Translations under genes and position numbers: made by a program
Assembly: GCA_013180625.2 (NCBI GenBank)
Contig: SNVD02002289.1
Span: 930,001-994,000 of the forward strand
Direction: 5' to 3'
DNA length: 64,000 nt
From: Boswellia sacra
Taxonomy: Eukaryota > Streptophyta > Magnoliopsida > Sapindales > Burseraceae
The notes under the pieces: model-generated
What the model was told of the DNA's origin: nothing
Seen by the model: the letters and a program-made list of their open reading frames with translations, nothing else
Databases searched by the model: none
Shown: one piece after another, positions 34,265 to 46,631 of the stretch
Numbering within the stretch: the first letter of the stretch is position 1
How the letters are laid out: each line of letters starts with the position of its first letter

Positions 34265-35250
34265 TGAAGCACTTAGATGAGTTTCTCTTCTTGTAATGGT
34301 GCAAGGCCCTTTGCTATTATGACTGGCAAAGTATCTTTTTCACCCAAGAATACATGCTTCAAATGATCTGGAAGAGGCTTAAGCTCCAAGGCAGGTGCTT
34401 TCATCACAGAAGGAAAAAGTTTCTCATTAGATAAAGGCAATTCAGTGTACGAAACATCATACCTATTTGTGGTGATGGCTATAGTCTTATCCAAGCTTGC
34501 CACAGCTTCCTCCACTTCTTTAGACACTTGTATCAACTTTCTCGATTCTCTGGAATTTTCTGCCCCAATGTGCTCACTAATGGCTACTTCCAATGCATCC
34601 TTGCGAGTTAACTCAAAAAGTTGTTGTGCCAAAGAATCAATAACATCAACTGCAAAAACAGAATGCAAGTCACTAGGGTACATCATGCTCAAAAATATTG
34701 AAAACGAATCACCTCGCCATCAAATTCCCATGGTAAGAGTTGTATCATGAACATCAATCTTAGTTTGAGCAGTTTTCAAGAATGGTCTCCCCAAAAGAAT
34801 TGGTGTTGGATTAGGAGATGTCTCATCCTCCATTTCAAGAACTGTCTCTTATACACATCTAGATGTGTATAAGAGACAGAGCCTAGGCCCAAGCCCAACA
34901 AAAAAAAAAAAAAATCGTCTACAAACTTTTCCTTTGTGATATGCATTAAAATGATCAGCAAACTGAATGGTAATACCAGTTTTCGCAAAAGGTCCAAGAT
35001 TTAAAGAAGCATAACTAGAATATGGCATGACATTAATAGATGCTCCTAAATCTAACATAGCTCTTTCAAACTTGGTATTACCAATGGTGCATGGAATGGT
35101 GAACGTACCTGGATCTTTGCATTTCGGAGGAATTTTTCTTTGCAATACAGCTGAAACATTTTCCCCCACACTTACCTTCTCATTTCCTTTCAACTTCCTC
35201 TTGTTGGTGCATAACTCTTTGAGAAATTTTGCATAACGAGGCACTTGCTT
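34265..35250 (-). pseudogene. Family A protease and pre-RT linker, interrupted by adapter sequence
   Basis: Protease begins near 35240 and carries AMLDLGASINVMPYSSY (catalytic Asp in the DLGAS form usual for Athila). The frame runs through TIQFADHFNAYHKGK and then into a poly-T tract and the artefactual adapter at 34842-34879. Beyond it the protease C-terminus continues (LLGRPFLKTAQTKIDVHD, about 34800-34745), and the linker before RT follows at 34692-34273 (LELKPLPDHLKHVFLG). The sequence between 34842 and about 34915 replaces the expected protease segment. Confidence 0.8.
34842..34879. other. Back-to-back Tn5/Nextera mosaic ends (artefact)
   Basis: CTGTCTCTTATACACATCT (34842-34860) is followed directly by its exact reverse complement (34861-34879). 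This 19-base sequence is the Tn5 mosaic end used in transposase-based library kits, here as a perfect 38-base palindrome. One frame gives the peptide SYTHLDVYKRQ, a known signature of adapter contamination in protein databases. The adjoining 34880-34915, including a 15-base A run, may also be foreign. Confidence 0.97.
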
Positions 35251-35399
35251 GATAGCATCCAGAAGTGGTATGTTTACCTCGATCTTGCGAAAAGTTTCCA
35301 GGATTTCTTGTTCTTGTTCCTCCTTCCTTGATTTTGCAAATCTGCTGGGAAAAGGTGGAGGGGTAACATATGAATGAATGAAAATTTTTAGGATTTACC

Positions 35400-36937
35400 T
35401 TAGAAGTGGATGTTTTGTTCATGGTAGAAGTGGGTATCATCCCCTTCATCAATTTGTGATTTCTTTGGTGGAATCTCTAATTGCTTCCCACTTCTCAAAG
35501 TTACAGCACTAGCATTCTCTCTTGGATTGATCACCGGCTGAGAAGGTAATTTTCCTGAGCTTTGACTCTCAAATTTGCTCATGTTAGTGGCCAATTGTCC
35601 CATTTGATTTTCCAGGTTTTGGATACTTGCCCTAGTTTCCTGCTGAAATTGCATTGTGTTAGTGGCAAGTGCTTTAACAATATCCTCGAGAGACGTACCT
35701 AAATTTTGTGGAGCTGGTTGCGGTGCTGGTTGTGGTGTTGGTGGTGGTTGTGCTTGAAATGGTTGCTGCACCCTTGGTTGATTGAAACCTGGTGGTCGAT
35801 TTGGTATGGCATTTGGGACAATTGGTTGACGATTCGCATATCTTAAATTAGGGTGATCTCTCCATCCAGCATTGTAAGTATTGGAGAAAGGGTCATACCT
35901 TTGCCTTGTTGTCCTGGAAATCCACCCATGGCATTGGCTTGTTCTGTATCTCCTTCTTGCAAAGTTGGACACATGTCGGTTGGATGGTCCATGGCAGAAC
36001 ATACTCCACATGCATAATATTGCTGCATATGTCCTACAGCCATTTTTTTTACAAGAGAGGTATTCACAAAGTTGTTGTTCAATGTTTGAAGTACTTACCT
36101 CATTTACTCTTTTTTGGTAGTTGTGGCTCAAATTGACTGCTGAATTGTTGGGAGTTCGCTGCCATGTCACTAATCAAACGTCTTGCACGTTCGGTGTTTT
36201 ATTAACTAGTGCTCCACCACTAGCAGCATCAATGATACTCCTTTCCATTGGTAAGAGACCCTCATAGAAATATTGAATTAGGAGTCCATCACTAATTTGG
36301 TGGTTTGGACAGCTAGCACATAACCTTTAAATCTCTCCCAATATTCATGAAGTGATTCTCCATTGTGTTGTCGAATGCCACTAATATCTTTTCTAATATT
36401 TGTAACTTTCGAGGCTGGAAAGTATTTCTCCAAAAAGAGTTTACTCATCTCATTCCAAGTGGTAATGGTACCTGGTGGTAGATAGTATAGCCAATCTTTT
36501 GCCGAATCTGCTAATGAGAATGGGAAAGCTCTCAATTTAATTTGCTCTTCAGAAACGCCGGTTGGCTTCATACTTGAGCATACCACATGAAATTCTTTGA
36601 GGTGTTTGTTCGGATCCTCTCCTGCAAAACCATGAAATGTAGGCAAGAGATGAATCAGTCCAGATTTAAGTTCAAAATCTATCTCAAAATTGGTGCTTAT
36701 GCATAGCGGTTGTTGATCAATAATTGGAGCCGCTAACTCCTTAAGAGTCTGATCGTTTTCCATTGCCATTGCTTCCGATTCAGATTTGATTGAACTGCAA
36801 GAAGATGGGAGGGAAGTATGTCGTGCAAGGTCAAATTCTGGAGGTGGAGTTGAAATTGAACGATTTAGTCTTAAATTCGAGGATTGGAGAAACTCCTTAA
36901 TTCTCTTAAGTTGCTGATCCGCTTCTCCATCGGACAT
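35400..36937 (-). pseudogene. Family A gag, frameshifted
   Basis: The first frame (36937-36278, 219 codons, start MSDGEADQQLKRIK) holds the gag core (LIHLLPTFHGFAGEDPNKHLKEF, LRAFPFSLADSAKDWLYYLPPG, FLEKYFPASKVTNIRKDI) and stops within it. The second part is split between frames at 36170-35400 and 36082-35843. The CCHC knuckle (CGVCSAMDHPTDMC) is in the latter and the Pro/Gln-rich linker (near 35750) in the former. Gag packages the element RNA into particles; this copy needs at least two frame corrections. Confidence 0.85.
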
Positions 36938-37018
36938 AAAAGCCTAAACACAAACAATCAGGAAATAACAATCAAGAATCAGTAGTAAAAACAGAATAAC
37001 AATTGATTAGAAAATCAA

Positions 37019-37036
37019 TCCCCGGCAACGGCGCCA
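37019..37036 (-). other. Family A primer binding site (tRNA-Asp)
   Basis: TCCCCGGCAACGGCGCCA on + is a perfect 18-base match to the 3' end of plant tRNA-Asp(GTC) with CCA, six bases inside the 5' LTR. tRNA-Asp priming is characteristic of Athila-type elements. Confidence 0.95.
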
Positions 37037-37042
37037 AAAACT

Positions 37043-38467
37043 TGATGCGTTCGAAACTAGCAAGTATACTAGTCGCACAAGTAATAAAGTGATGAGTGAG
37101 ATATCGTTCCCACGAGGATTGATTCTAATTAAATTTGTTATTTTTCAGCAACAATAAACTAAATATGGGGGGTTTTGTTGAATGATTAATTAAACTGAAT
37201 ACGAAGGCAAATAAAGAATAACACAACACAATATTAAATGAATTGAAAATTCAATGAGAGACACTTGGTTAAGGGTTCTTTCTCTGCCACAAGATATGAA
37301 TTTGTGAATTAACATAGAATTGTAATCCAATTACAGCATTGAAGTTATCAACCGTAGATAACAACAAGCTCTGTTATCCCAATCTTTCCTTACTTTGTTG
37401 TTAAATAAAACAAGCTCTTTATTTAATCTCTATCCATTAAACAACCTAGAACAAGCTCTCTAAGTTTAATTCAATAGAAGCATTACGATGAGAAAGATAG
37501 GTTGATCTAAGCAATAATCACACAAGTTCGGATTATTTAACCTAGGTTGTATTTTCCAATTGCAATCTCTGATCACAATTTTGCTACTAATGATTGGAAA
37601 TTCATGACAATTACGGATCAAAATTTCTAATCTAGCAATAGACAATAACAGATTATATTCAGTTGGCCATTCCAAATACAATCAGTAAGCAATCATAAGC
37701 ATTAGATATGGGAAAATACAAGCAACTTCAATTAGAGAATTGGATAACAATTTTCTTACACAATCAACTCACAAAATCCATATCAAGGGCTTTGAAATCA
37801 CCCTCAACCAATTCAAATTTAGTTACACATATTCAATCAGAATAACAAATACAATACAGAGAAATTCCAGAATTGAAAAGGAAAGAAAGAACTTAGCAAA
37901 TTCTTTGAAAATCTTCTTTGTAGATGAATCTTCTTGGAATTGTAGTTCCTCCTCTTTCAAAATCTCTTTCTCCTTCAAGAACTCCAAGGGATGAGAGAAA
38001 TCCAGAAATGCAGCCTCCTCCCACGTTTTCCCCTCTTCAAGTTATGAAAATAAAACCCTAAAATGTGTTTAAATACTCTGCTACAGTAACGTGCTACAGT
38101 GTCCCGTATTATACATGCTACAGTGATGTGTGGAATTACATTTCTACACTTCTCACACTGTTTTGATTACAACTTTCGGTATACTGAATGGATTCATAAA
38201 CCGTAAATTTCTCCAAAAAGTAGACTTCGAGAGCTTTTCAACGGTATATGATATGTCATCGGGTTCATTGTATATCAATACAATTAAATCCGAGAAGATG
38301 GTTGACTAGCAGAGGTGAAAATGAAGGGTTTTACTCCATTTTTGTGCAAGTTGCTCCAAAACTCCTACAAACATCAAAACCACACAAAAACATAAAAATA
38401 CCAAGGAATATAGCAAAGAAACATGGACGAATTGATATGAAAATGATATATAAATAGACACTTATCA
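37043..38467 (-). repeat. Family A 5' LTR
   Basis: 1425 bp, partner of 25992-27416; differs at about ten positions by eye. It is followed by the target duplication CAATT at 38468-38472. Confidence 0.95.
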
Positions 38468-38572
38468 CAATTTCAGGAGCGAAATTGTTTTTAACCCTAA
38501 ATCTAGAATCCTTCACGAATGCTCTGGGCTTGCATTACACTCCTTGCGCCGCTCTCACTCGCGCAGTCAACC

Positions 38573-39802
38573 ATGGCTCACTCCTTCCTCTGCCTCCGTC
38601 GAGCTCTTCCTCCCGTCTGCAATATCCGCCATCGCCCTCTCCTCAACACCTCAATTTCATCCTCTTTGTCATCACAGCACACATCTTCATTTTTGAACTC
38701 CGTTGTTCAATCGTGGCGATCTTATTCGACTTGCATGCCCTTTTTTCTTCTTTATTTTGACCCTGTGAGAGACATAAGGCCTCGATACCAGGTTATGGAT
38801 TGATTTCACTGGCATATTATGATGCTCTTGCCAACGGAAGCAGAGCTCACGCCTGAAGATATACTCGGAATTTATGAGGAGACATGTGCTAAAGGACTCA
38901 ATATTAGGTGGTATTTTTATTTATTTAAATCAAGGGTTTCTTAATTTTGTGTTTTTTAAACTGAGAAATTTGAAGGAGCTGAATATTCAGTTAATCATCT
39001 ATTTGGTAGTGCTATAATTACAAAAGAAGTCGTTTTTTTGAGTAGAAGTGATTTTATGGGCATACTCTATAACGTTTTCTTTGTTCCAAAAACATTTGGA
39101 TAAATAGAGTGTCTATGGTTCTTTTAATTTTAATTGTTCGTGTATGATTTTTTACATTGCAGCACTTCTGATTGGTTGCCCAGTGTTTTTTGGTTTATTT
39201 TAATCATGTTGAGCCTTGATTTTCGGCGCTTAATTAGCACTTTCTTAAATTGTCTTTGCTATGGCTGGTTCTTAATGTTTTTTGCGGTGTTAGTTTGGAG
39301 GAGGCAAAGCAAAGAATTTATGCTTGTACCATATCTCGTGATTTTGGTATGCAAGGCTTTCGTGTTGTTATGAGGCCAAGACAGAGGTTTCGATTTTATG
39401 GTAAGTTCTGGTTAAATATAAGATCATTATAGAGAGTAGAGATGATATGGAAGTTGACATTTTTCATATTCTTTCTACAGATCTTCCTTATGTTTTAAGT
39501 GTGAAGGCCATTACTACGTTGATCGAGAGAAGAGGGAGTATGGAGGTGAAAAATTTTCCCCTTGATTCATATTTAATTTTATTTTGGTGACTTGGCTGAT
39601 TTAAGCTTTGAGTTTGGTAGTGTTTTATATGTAGCTAATGTATTTATCAGGTGAGTTCAAATACATTAACGGAGCAATTATGCCAAAACACGGTGGATCT
39701 CTGCAAAATTGTCCACCTCAAAGAGATGTTGGTGCTCTAGGACGAGAAGAAATAGGATGTGCCAAGCCGATAAACAATCGTGATGAAGTTCAAGTGTTCT
39801 AG
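38573..39802 (+). pseudogene. MORF/DAG-type organellar RNA-editing factor, copy A, broken
   Basis: A four-exon model fits with GT-AG borders: 38573-38907, 39294-39400, 39481-39544 and about 39651-39802. Exon 1 opens with a transit-peptide-like stretch rich in Arg and Ser and ending in WRSYST, as in mitochondrial MORF proteins. Exon 2 gives LEEAKQRIYACTISRDFG, like the EEAKKRIY block of the MORF box. Exon 4 gives EFKYINGAIMP, like the GG-KYINGxIIP end of the domain. MORF proteins partner PPR proteins in C-to-U editing. Breaks: a TGA in exon 1 (38801-38803) and a frameshift in exon 3. Copy B lies at 45311. Assignment rests on motif likeness, not a search. Confidence 0.65.
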
Positions 39803-41489
39803 ACGATCTAAGTCATTATGTTATTAATAATGGAAAGGTGTAAAGCCAACTCAATTGGGAAGGAGCTAGTTATTCTATGGTAATTAAGTGGTTTTTGTTT
39901 ATTGTGATACAAACTTGTTAGCTAGTTTGTATAAATAATGTCCCCTCAAGGCCTTCTTTCTTTTAATACGTGGACCTTGGTACAATTGTTTTACTTCATA
40001 CAAATCGTTTTGTTTCTTGTTAAAAAAGAAATAATTTCAATAAAGAAATTGCGAATTTGTTATATCACACTGATCGTATTTTTATTTTTTTATTTTGTTT
40101 AAATGATAGCATATAGTTTGCATTGATTTTTTTCTTTTGAATGTTTCTCTAGTCACTCATCACATTTGCCGATGTATATGATAGCAATTCCTTTCATTTC
40201 TATTTTATAAAATTAATCAAATTTTGCTGTATAATTATTCGTTTTACTCCTTATTTCTTTTTTACGTACGTATGCGCATATTTTATATATAACCAACACT
40301 TACACTATAAACTTCATTTATATATCTATTCTCTTTCAAATCCAAGAGCGATACTCCATGATGAGCTGCCAAACAACGTAAGGCGGGGTGGGGCTGTTTC
40401 GGTATCAAACTCAAGTACCTGTTCAACTTCTTTCAGTTTAGTTGGGTTTGGTATACCGTATATGATTTTATAAATATCGCTATAATGGATAGAATTGTAT
40501 GAAATCGTATTTTGTAGGATTGATAAAACTCTATATTATATTTACTTTGTGACTGTATAATGGAAATACTACACAATACTGTGTTTGGCAGCAAACTGAA
40601 TTAGATTTTATTATATTTTTATAATAATTAGAACAATTTAAAAATAATTTTTATATTAAATTTAAAATTTTAATAAAAACTAAAGATCATTAATTTAGAC
40701 TACTTATTGTCTTGATGAGGTTATAAATAAAGTAATTCTTTTACTTTATTACCTGCACTTATTTGAATAAAAAAAGAGAGCTTTTAGAGAGGAGAGAGAA
40801 ATTCACATTTAACAGATGCTAACATTGTAATGCGGCCTTAACCTCGGGGGCTTGTGTGTTAATGTTGCAGCCCTTATGCTGTCCATAAGCAAGTTTTTAT
40901 TTGTAACCAAACAAAGGTTAAATGAGAAGTTATACATACACCCCTTTTATTTTATACTATACGTGCTGTCAAATGCAGCCGAATTTTTAAGCCAGGGCAT
41001 GTTGGGTCAGCTTCATGGTGTCTTTTATTTTGTGACCTTATTTTTTTATTTCTCCATTTTTTTTTGTCCCACTTTTATTTTTTATTAGCTTTGGGCAGTT
41101 TTATGCCTTTCTATTTCAATTTTCAAATAATTTTGCTAGTGTGCCACCTGGGTGCTTTGCTGGGTTGATGACCTTCCAGATTTTTGGATCCATAATCTTT
41201 TGTGAATGATCAAAAAGTTGGGTCATCCAGAAGATTAGATGTGTAGTGCTGGATGACTCAATTGAAAAAAGTTTGGCTTCAAAATAATCAGTTATATTAA
41301 GTGTTAGCCTGATCCTTATTTTTGGGGGTTCTACTTTACTACTGTTCATTAGCTAATCTAACCTTTTGTTTTATTTTGAGCTGACATATGACTTTTATCA
41401 TATAAGTTTGTAGTGTTGAACATTTGACTAATATTGTTTGTGAGACAGTGATGCACATATATAAAAGTGAAATACTATACATAAAAGTC
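39803..41489 (+). repeat. Segmental duplication, copy A, downstream part
   Basis: Collinear with 46632-47938 (for example ATATTGTTTGTGAGACAGTGATGCACATATA at 41430-41460 against 47878-47908). It includes about 500 bp near 40400-40900 not found in copy B. No coding signal. Confidence 0.8.
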
Positions 41490-41654
41490 CATCTATACCT
41501 ACCAAGTATTGTTTGACTAAATAAAATTTAAAAATGAAAATGCTTGACATGTTAAGGGCTCTAGCTTTACCCACTCTATGCGGTTAGAATTAAGATGTTT
41601 GCATAGAATTATTCCATGTAATATATCACCAACCACATATATGCTATAAGTTTC

Positions 41655-41704
<50 letters not shown>

Positions 41705-43369
41705 CTGTCAGCAGCCAGAACCACACAAGGAAGTTGATGCTTGGATGGAGGCATTCAGCGACTAGTTGGGGGATATTTGCTCCCCTCGGTCTTGGAAAAA
41801 TTATTGGAAGTTTTCCTTTATTTTGGGTATTCAAACATCAAAATCTCTTTAATTCTTCTGATGGAATCAACTTTAATTAGATTCCCTGTTGTCAGTTCTA
41901 CTCTTAAGTCTTTGCAATAACTCATTATCATCTTATTGCATGCATGGCATCTAGTCATGAACCTATGATACATTGTTTCTAAAACCATTCTTCTCTGAGA
42001 ATTACATTGGGTAAGAACAATTCCTTAAAGAGGCTGTAGGCCAACAACATTTCGCATGGTTTCCTGTACGAACCATTGAATTGTTACCAACTAGCTTAAC
42101 AGAAAGCGTAGATGAAGATAGCAAAGGCTGCTAGACAAGAAATGATAGCCATCACTAATGTTAAGATACACATACCACGCCAACGATATATATATTTTTT
42201 CTTTATGCATTGTTTGGTAGCAAAAGAGATTTTTTTAATTTAGGTTTGGCAAAGACATGCATACTCATTTTGTATATATAGCAATTGGGAACATGTCAAG
42301 GAAACGAGGGTTGGTAGAGAAGCCTTGTGTTTTTTGAAATGCTGGCATTATGCTAAGATATTGTAGTGCTTGACCAGAAGCTCTCTTCGCAAGATTATTA
42401 ATCTACAGATATGTTTGCGAGCTCAGCAGCAGTGATAAGCCATCATACCAGGTATTATAGAACCATAAAAGAGAGTCAAGCTTAAGGTTGGAGGACTTGC
42501 TACATACAACTACTATAATTATTGCTCTTCCAGGAATTCGATCAGGAAAGATGTTCATTGGACAATAGACAAACAGAGGTTAAAAAAATGACTTAGAATC
42601 CAGAACATCAGCAGAAAGAACAGAAGTAAAAGATAAAAGGTATATGGATGTCCATCTGCAAACTCAAGTCATTCAGAATCCAGTCCCAAATGCTAATGGA
42701 GTTGAAGGGCCATTGAAATTTAATCATGAAGATGCTGAAGGTCATTTAGTTAAACATCATTGGGAAGGAATTTCATTCTCTTGCCTCTTTATTTCCTCCT
42801 CCTCTTTCTTCTTGAAAGTAGAAAAAAATTATAGAAGTATACTCTGAGCAATTGGTCTAGCGAAGACGTACCAATCATTTAAAATGGAACTTTGGACGTT
42901 AAAACAAATGATGACAAAACGTATAACACTATATGGTACAAGCATATTAAGTTTAATCAATTCTTGACACAATTTTTCGATGGCAAACAATTATATGTAT
43001 GTTGCTTTTATATTTAATTGTGCCCAAGGGTTGGACATATGAGAAGCAATTCTCTTCATATTGGTGTTAAGTATCTGTCCATCGTTCCTTATGTGCTTAG
43101 ATCATTTCTACTGGGCATTTGAACAGAAATCGGTAGATGGGCTTTGTAGCCCGCTTGTATTTATCAAAAGTGCAAACAAGAAAAGATTAGTTATATGTTT
43201 ATGTCCAGGTGAATGTGATTTTGATTGATTTTGATTTGGAAATTAGATCCAGTTTTTTTTCTTTAAATTATGGTGTTTTTGTTTATTTTTTTTGTAGTTT
43301 TATTTTTTTTAAAATTTTGAAAGAATGTGTGGATAATTTTAAATTTTTTTAAATTTTGAAAATTATATA
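41490..43369. other. Spacer between the two duplicated segments
   Basis: AT-rich, no gene recognised. Holds an (AT)n(AG)n microsatellite at 41656-41701. A 67-codon frame at 42644-42847 resembles nothing I know. Confidence 0.5.
41656..41701 (+). repeat. (AT)n(AG)n compound microsatellite
   Basis: About 8 AT units followed by about 15 AG units. Confidence 0.95.
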
Positions 43370-45310
43370 GGAGTGATATTGTTTTAAATGTATTAAAAAT
43401 CTTCGTTTTCATAAAATTATTTTTTTAAAACGTAAACTAATGGATATTACTAAACAAAGAAAAAAAAATCATTATGAAATATAAGAGAAAATATGACATC
43501 AGCAACTCCTTGCAGGGAGAGAATCAAATGTATACATGATGGCATAAAAGGTGTTTTTAATTTTCTTAACTTCATTTACTTAATTTTTTTTCTTTTTTGT
43601 TGGTCCTTGTAGTTCTGCGGATAGAGAACGGACAAGTAGAACTTGATTTGACTGTTCAAAAATTGATATATATTATATAAATATGAGAATTAGATCAAGT
43701 CCAAAAATTCTCAACTCAAGCCAACAATATATATAAGGTATGTAGCACAATTTAAGCTCAAAAGAATAATCTTTGATCCAAGTTTCTCAATCTTTTAAAT
43801 TAAACCCATTTGTCAAATATTAAAATTCATAAGTGCATATTTACATCTAGCATGTATTTACCCCTATATAATATATAATAGAAAAGTGATGCTCAATTGA
43901 CATAAATGATATAAATGGAAACAGGTTGATTGTTTTTTGTCTGACGTGGTCTACGTTTAATTTATTCTCAAACATAAAATATTTTAATGATATCTTTTTC
44001 TATGATTATATAAGACTTAATCTAAAGATTTTCATTTGAATAAAAAAAGTTAGAATATTTTTAGTTTTTATCCCAATGGTTTATATCACACTTAATTCTC
44101 AAAAATATCCTAATCTAAATCATTTATTTGACTTTTATATAACAATATATATATATATATAATTATATTATAAATTATTATTTAAATAGTATAAAAAAAT
44201 AATTTATAATATGATAATGAAATATTTAAAATTATAAGATTATAAATATTTAAATATTCATGTTTTAAAAATATTAAATTACAAATATTATTAATATATT
44301 TAAAATAGGGATGGTAACAAAGCGAGGCGAGCCAAGGGTAGGGAAGTCTTCCTCGTTCTCCATTTCATTATTCAATTTGACACCCAATTCCCACTAGTTC
44401 TTAATTTTTTTTTTATGGCAGACGAGGATGTGGAATGTCCATGCAAGGTAACTTTCTCGAACCCCACCCTATTTTTAGTATAATATCTTTTATATAATTA
44501 AACTTGAGGCTTTAATAAAATAATATAACATAACATTTTATTATAAAAGAATAATATAATTTTATTTTTTTAATAATCAATATATTAAAAGTCAAATAAA
44601 GATAGTAATTATAAGTTTATATGTTTTTTATATATAATAATTTATTATATGAAAATAAAAATAAAAAATATATTTTATCTTTTGTATATAATGCTAAGGT
44701 ATAGATGAGTAATAGGTGGAGAATAGTAAATCATCCACACCTTATCAAAATGTGAGGATTAAAATTTTATCATAATCCTGTCCCATTCTTATTAAAAATA
44801 TCTTTATTATTGTCCCAATAAAAATGGATCTCAAAACTCAGGATACGTTTTTTTATCTTTAATTGAAAATAATATCAAACAATAATGATATATAAATAAA
44901 AATATTAATTTAAGATATTTTACTTTATATATTAAAATTAAAAAAATTTAGACTGATAGAGTTTGATCAAATCTGACATGATGATACCAAGGATGCCTTT
45001 AATTTATATGGTATTTAGAATTTTGTAGCTTTTTTTTTTTTCGAATATGAATGTGATTAGTCATGGGAGAGTTACGGAGTCAGAGAGAGTTAATGCAAAA
45101 ATGGTGTTGTCTTTATTTATGGACTTGCAAGCTCTGTGATGAAAAGTTTGTGGCCGCGGGGTTAATTAGAAATCTATCAAAATCGAGGACCACCCAAACT
45201 TTTCTAACATTTCAAGGGTCCATTGGTATTAACCCTCATTCCAGAATCCTTCAAGAATGCCCTAGACTTGCATTCCATTCCTTGCGCTGCTCTCACTCGT
45301 GCAGTCACCC
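43370..45310 (+). repeat. Segmental duplication, copy B, upstream part
   Basis: Matches 23784-25358 and, near its right end, the flank of the family A element (38473 onward). It lacks both the 12.5-kb element and the 25359-25991 insert, so it approximates the empty site: ACATTTCAAGGGTCCATTG here against the CAATTTCAGGAGC target. Confidence 0.8.
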
Positions 45311-46041
45311 ATGGCGCACTCCTTCTTCCGCCTCCGTCGAGCTCTTCCTACCCTCTGCAATCTCTGCCATTCCCCTCTCCTCAACACCTCAGTTTCATCC
45401 TCTTTGTTATCACAGCACACATCTTCATTCATGACCTCCATAGTTCAATAGTGATGGTCCTATTCGACGTCCGTCCCCTTTTCATGTCCTTGTTTTGACG
45501 TTATGAAAGACATGAGGACTGAGTACCAGGATATCCATTTATTACACTCGCATGTTGTGATGCTCTTCCCAGCTGAAGCAGAGCCCATGCCTGAAGATAA
45601 ACTTAGGATTTATGAGGATATATGTGCTAAAGGACTCAATATTAGGTGGTGTTTTTACTTAATTATTTCAGTAAAACTAGGGTTTGTTAATTTTGTGTTT
45701 TTTAAACTGAGAAATTTGAAAGAGCTGAATATTCGGTTAATCGTCTTTTTGGTATTACTGTAATTACCAAAAAAAGTCATTTTTTGGAGTAAAAGTGATT
45801 TTATGGGTAGTCTCTATAATGCTTTCATTGTTCCTCCAACATTTATATAAATAGTGTGTTTATGGTTTTTTTTTCCTCGAAATTTTAATTGTTAGTGTAT
45901 GATTTATACATCATAGCTTTTCTGATTGGTTGGCCAGTGTTTTTTGTTTTGTTTTTATTTTCTTCGTTTAGTGTTATGTTGAGCCTTGATTGTTGGTGCT
46001 TGATTAGCACTTTCTTAAATTGTGATTACTATGGCTAGTTC

Positions 46042-46085
<44 letters not shown>

Positions 46086-46631
46086 TTGCGTTGTTAGTTT
46101 GTAGGAGGCAAAAAAAAAAAAAGGATTTATGCTTGTACCATATCTCCTGATTCTGGTTTGCCAAGCTTTCGTGTTGTTATGACGCCAAAACAGAGGTTTT
46201 GATTTTATGGTAAATATACGGTCATTATAGAGACTATAGACTATAGGTGATATGGAAGCTGACATTTTTCATATTATTACTTATACAGATCTCTCTTACG
46301 TTTATAGTATTCATCGTGATTACTGCCCTGATCAAGAGAACTGAGGGTGTGGAGGTGAAAAATTTTCCCCTCGATCCATATTTTATTTTATTTTATTTTG
46401 GTCTGTCATATGACTTGGCTAATTTAAGCTTTGAATTTGATCGTGTTTTATGTGTAACTAATATATTTACTAGGAGAGTTCAAATACATTAACGGAGCAA
46501 TTATGCCAAATCACCAGTGATCTCTGCAAAGTTGTCCACCTCAAGGAAATGAAATGTTGGGTGCTCTAGGACAAGAAGAAATAGGAGGTCTCAAGCCTGT
46601 TAACAATCGTGATGAAGTTCATGTCTTCTAG
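45311..46631 (+). pseudogene. MORF/DAG-type organellar RNA-editing factor, copy B, broken
   Basis: Same four-exon layout as copy A: 45311-45645, 46098-46209, 46289-46354 and about 46474-46631. Exon 1 begins MAHSFFRLRRALPTLCN and contains the same ELT/PED-type helix region further on (PEDKLRIYEDICAKGLNI), but has a stop after the transit-peptide region (TAG near 45448). Exon 2 has a TAG four bases in and a poly-A expansion, exon 3 a TGA, exon 4 a TGA after YINGAIMP. The intron before exon 2 carries an (ATT)n microsatellite. More degenerate than copy A. Confidence 0.62.
46042..46086 (+). repeat. (ATT)n microsatellite
   Basis: About 15 units in the first intron of the copy B pseudogene. Confidence 0.95.

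Larger units (their letters stand above)
25992..38467 (-). mobile_element. Family A Athila-type element carrying a captured LOG gene
   Basis: 12,476 bp bounded by 1425-bp LTRs (25992-27416, 37043-38467) with a perfect target duplication CAATT (25987-25991, 38468-38472). Orientation is reverse: tRNA-Asp primer site 37019-37036, gag 36937 to about 35400, protease about 35250-34750, RT/RNase H about 34200-33080, integrase 33041-31530, a Cys-rich third ORF 31209-30655, LOG 30038-29388, polypurine tract 27417-27432. The two LTRs differ at only about ten positions by eye (under 1 percent), so insertion was recent. Athila assignment rests on the tRNA-Asp primer, gag and pol sequence, and the polypurine tract (AGTGTGGGGG). 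Confidence 0.93.

Noticed and set aside
34776..35244. Peptides containing SYTHLDVYKRQ as part of a real protein
   Set aside because: They are translations of the Tn5 mosaic-end palindrome and reflect adapter sequence.
46035..46265. Open frame with poly-Asn tail
   Set aside because: Minus-strand reading of an (ATT)n microsatellite inside an intron.
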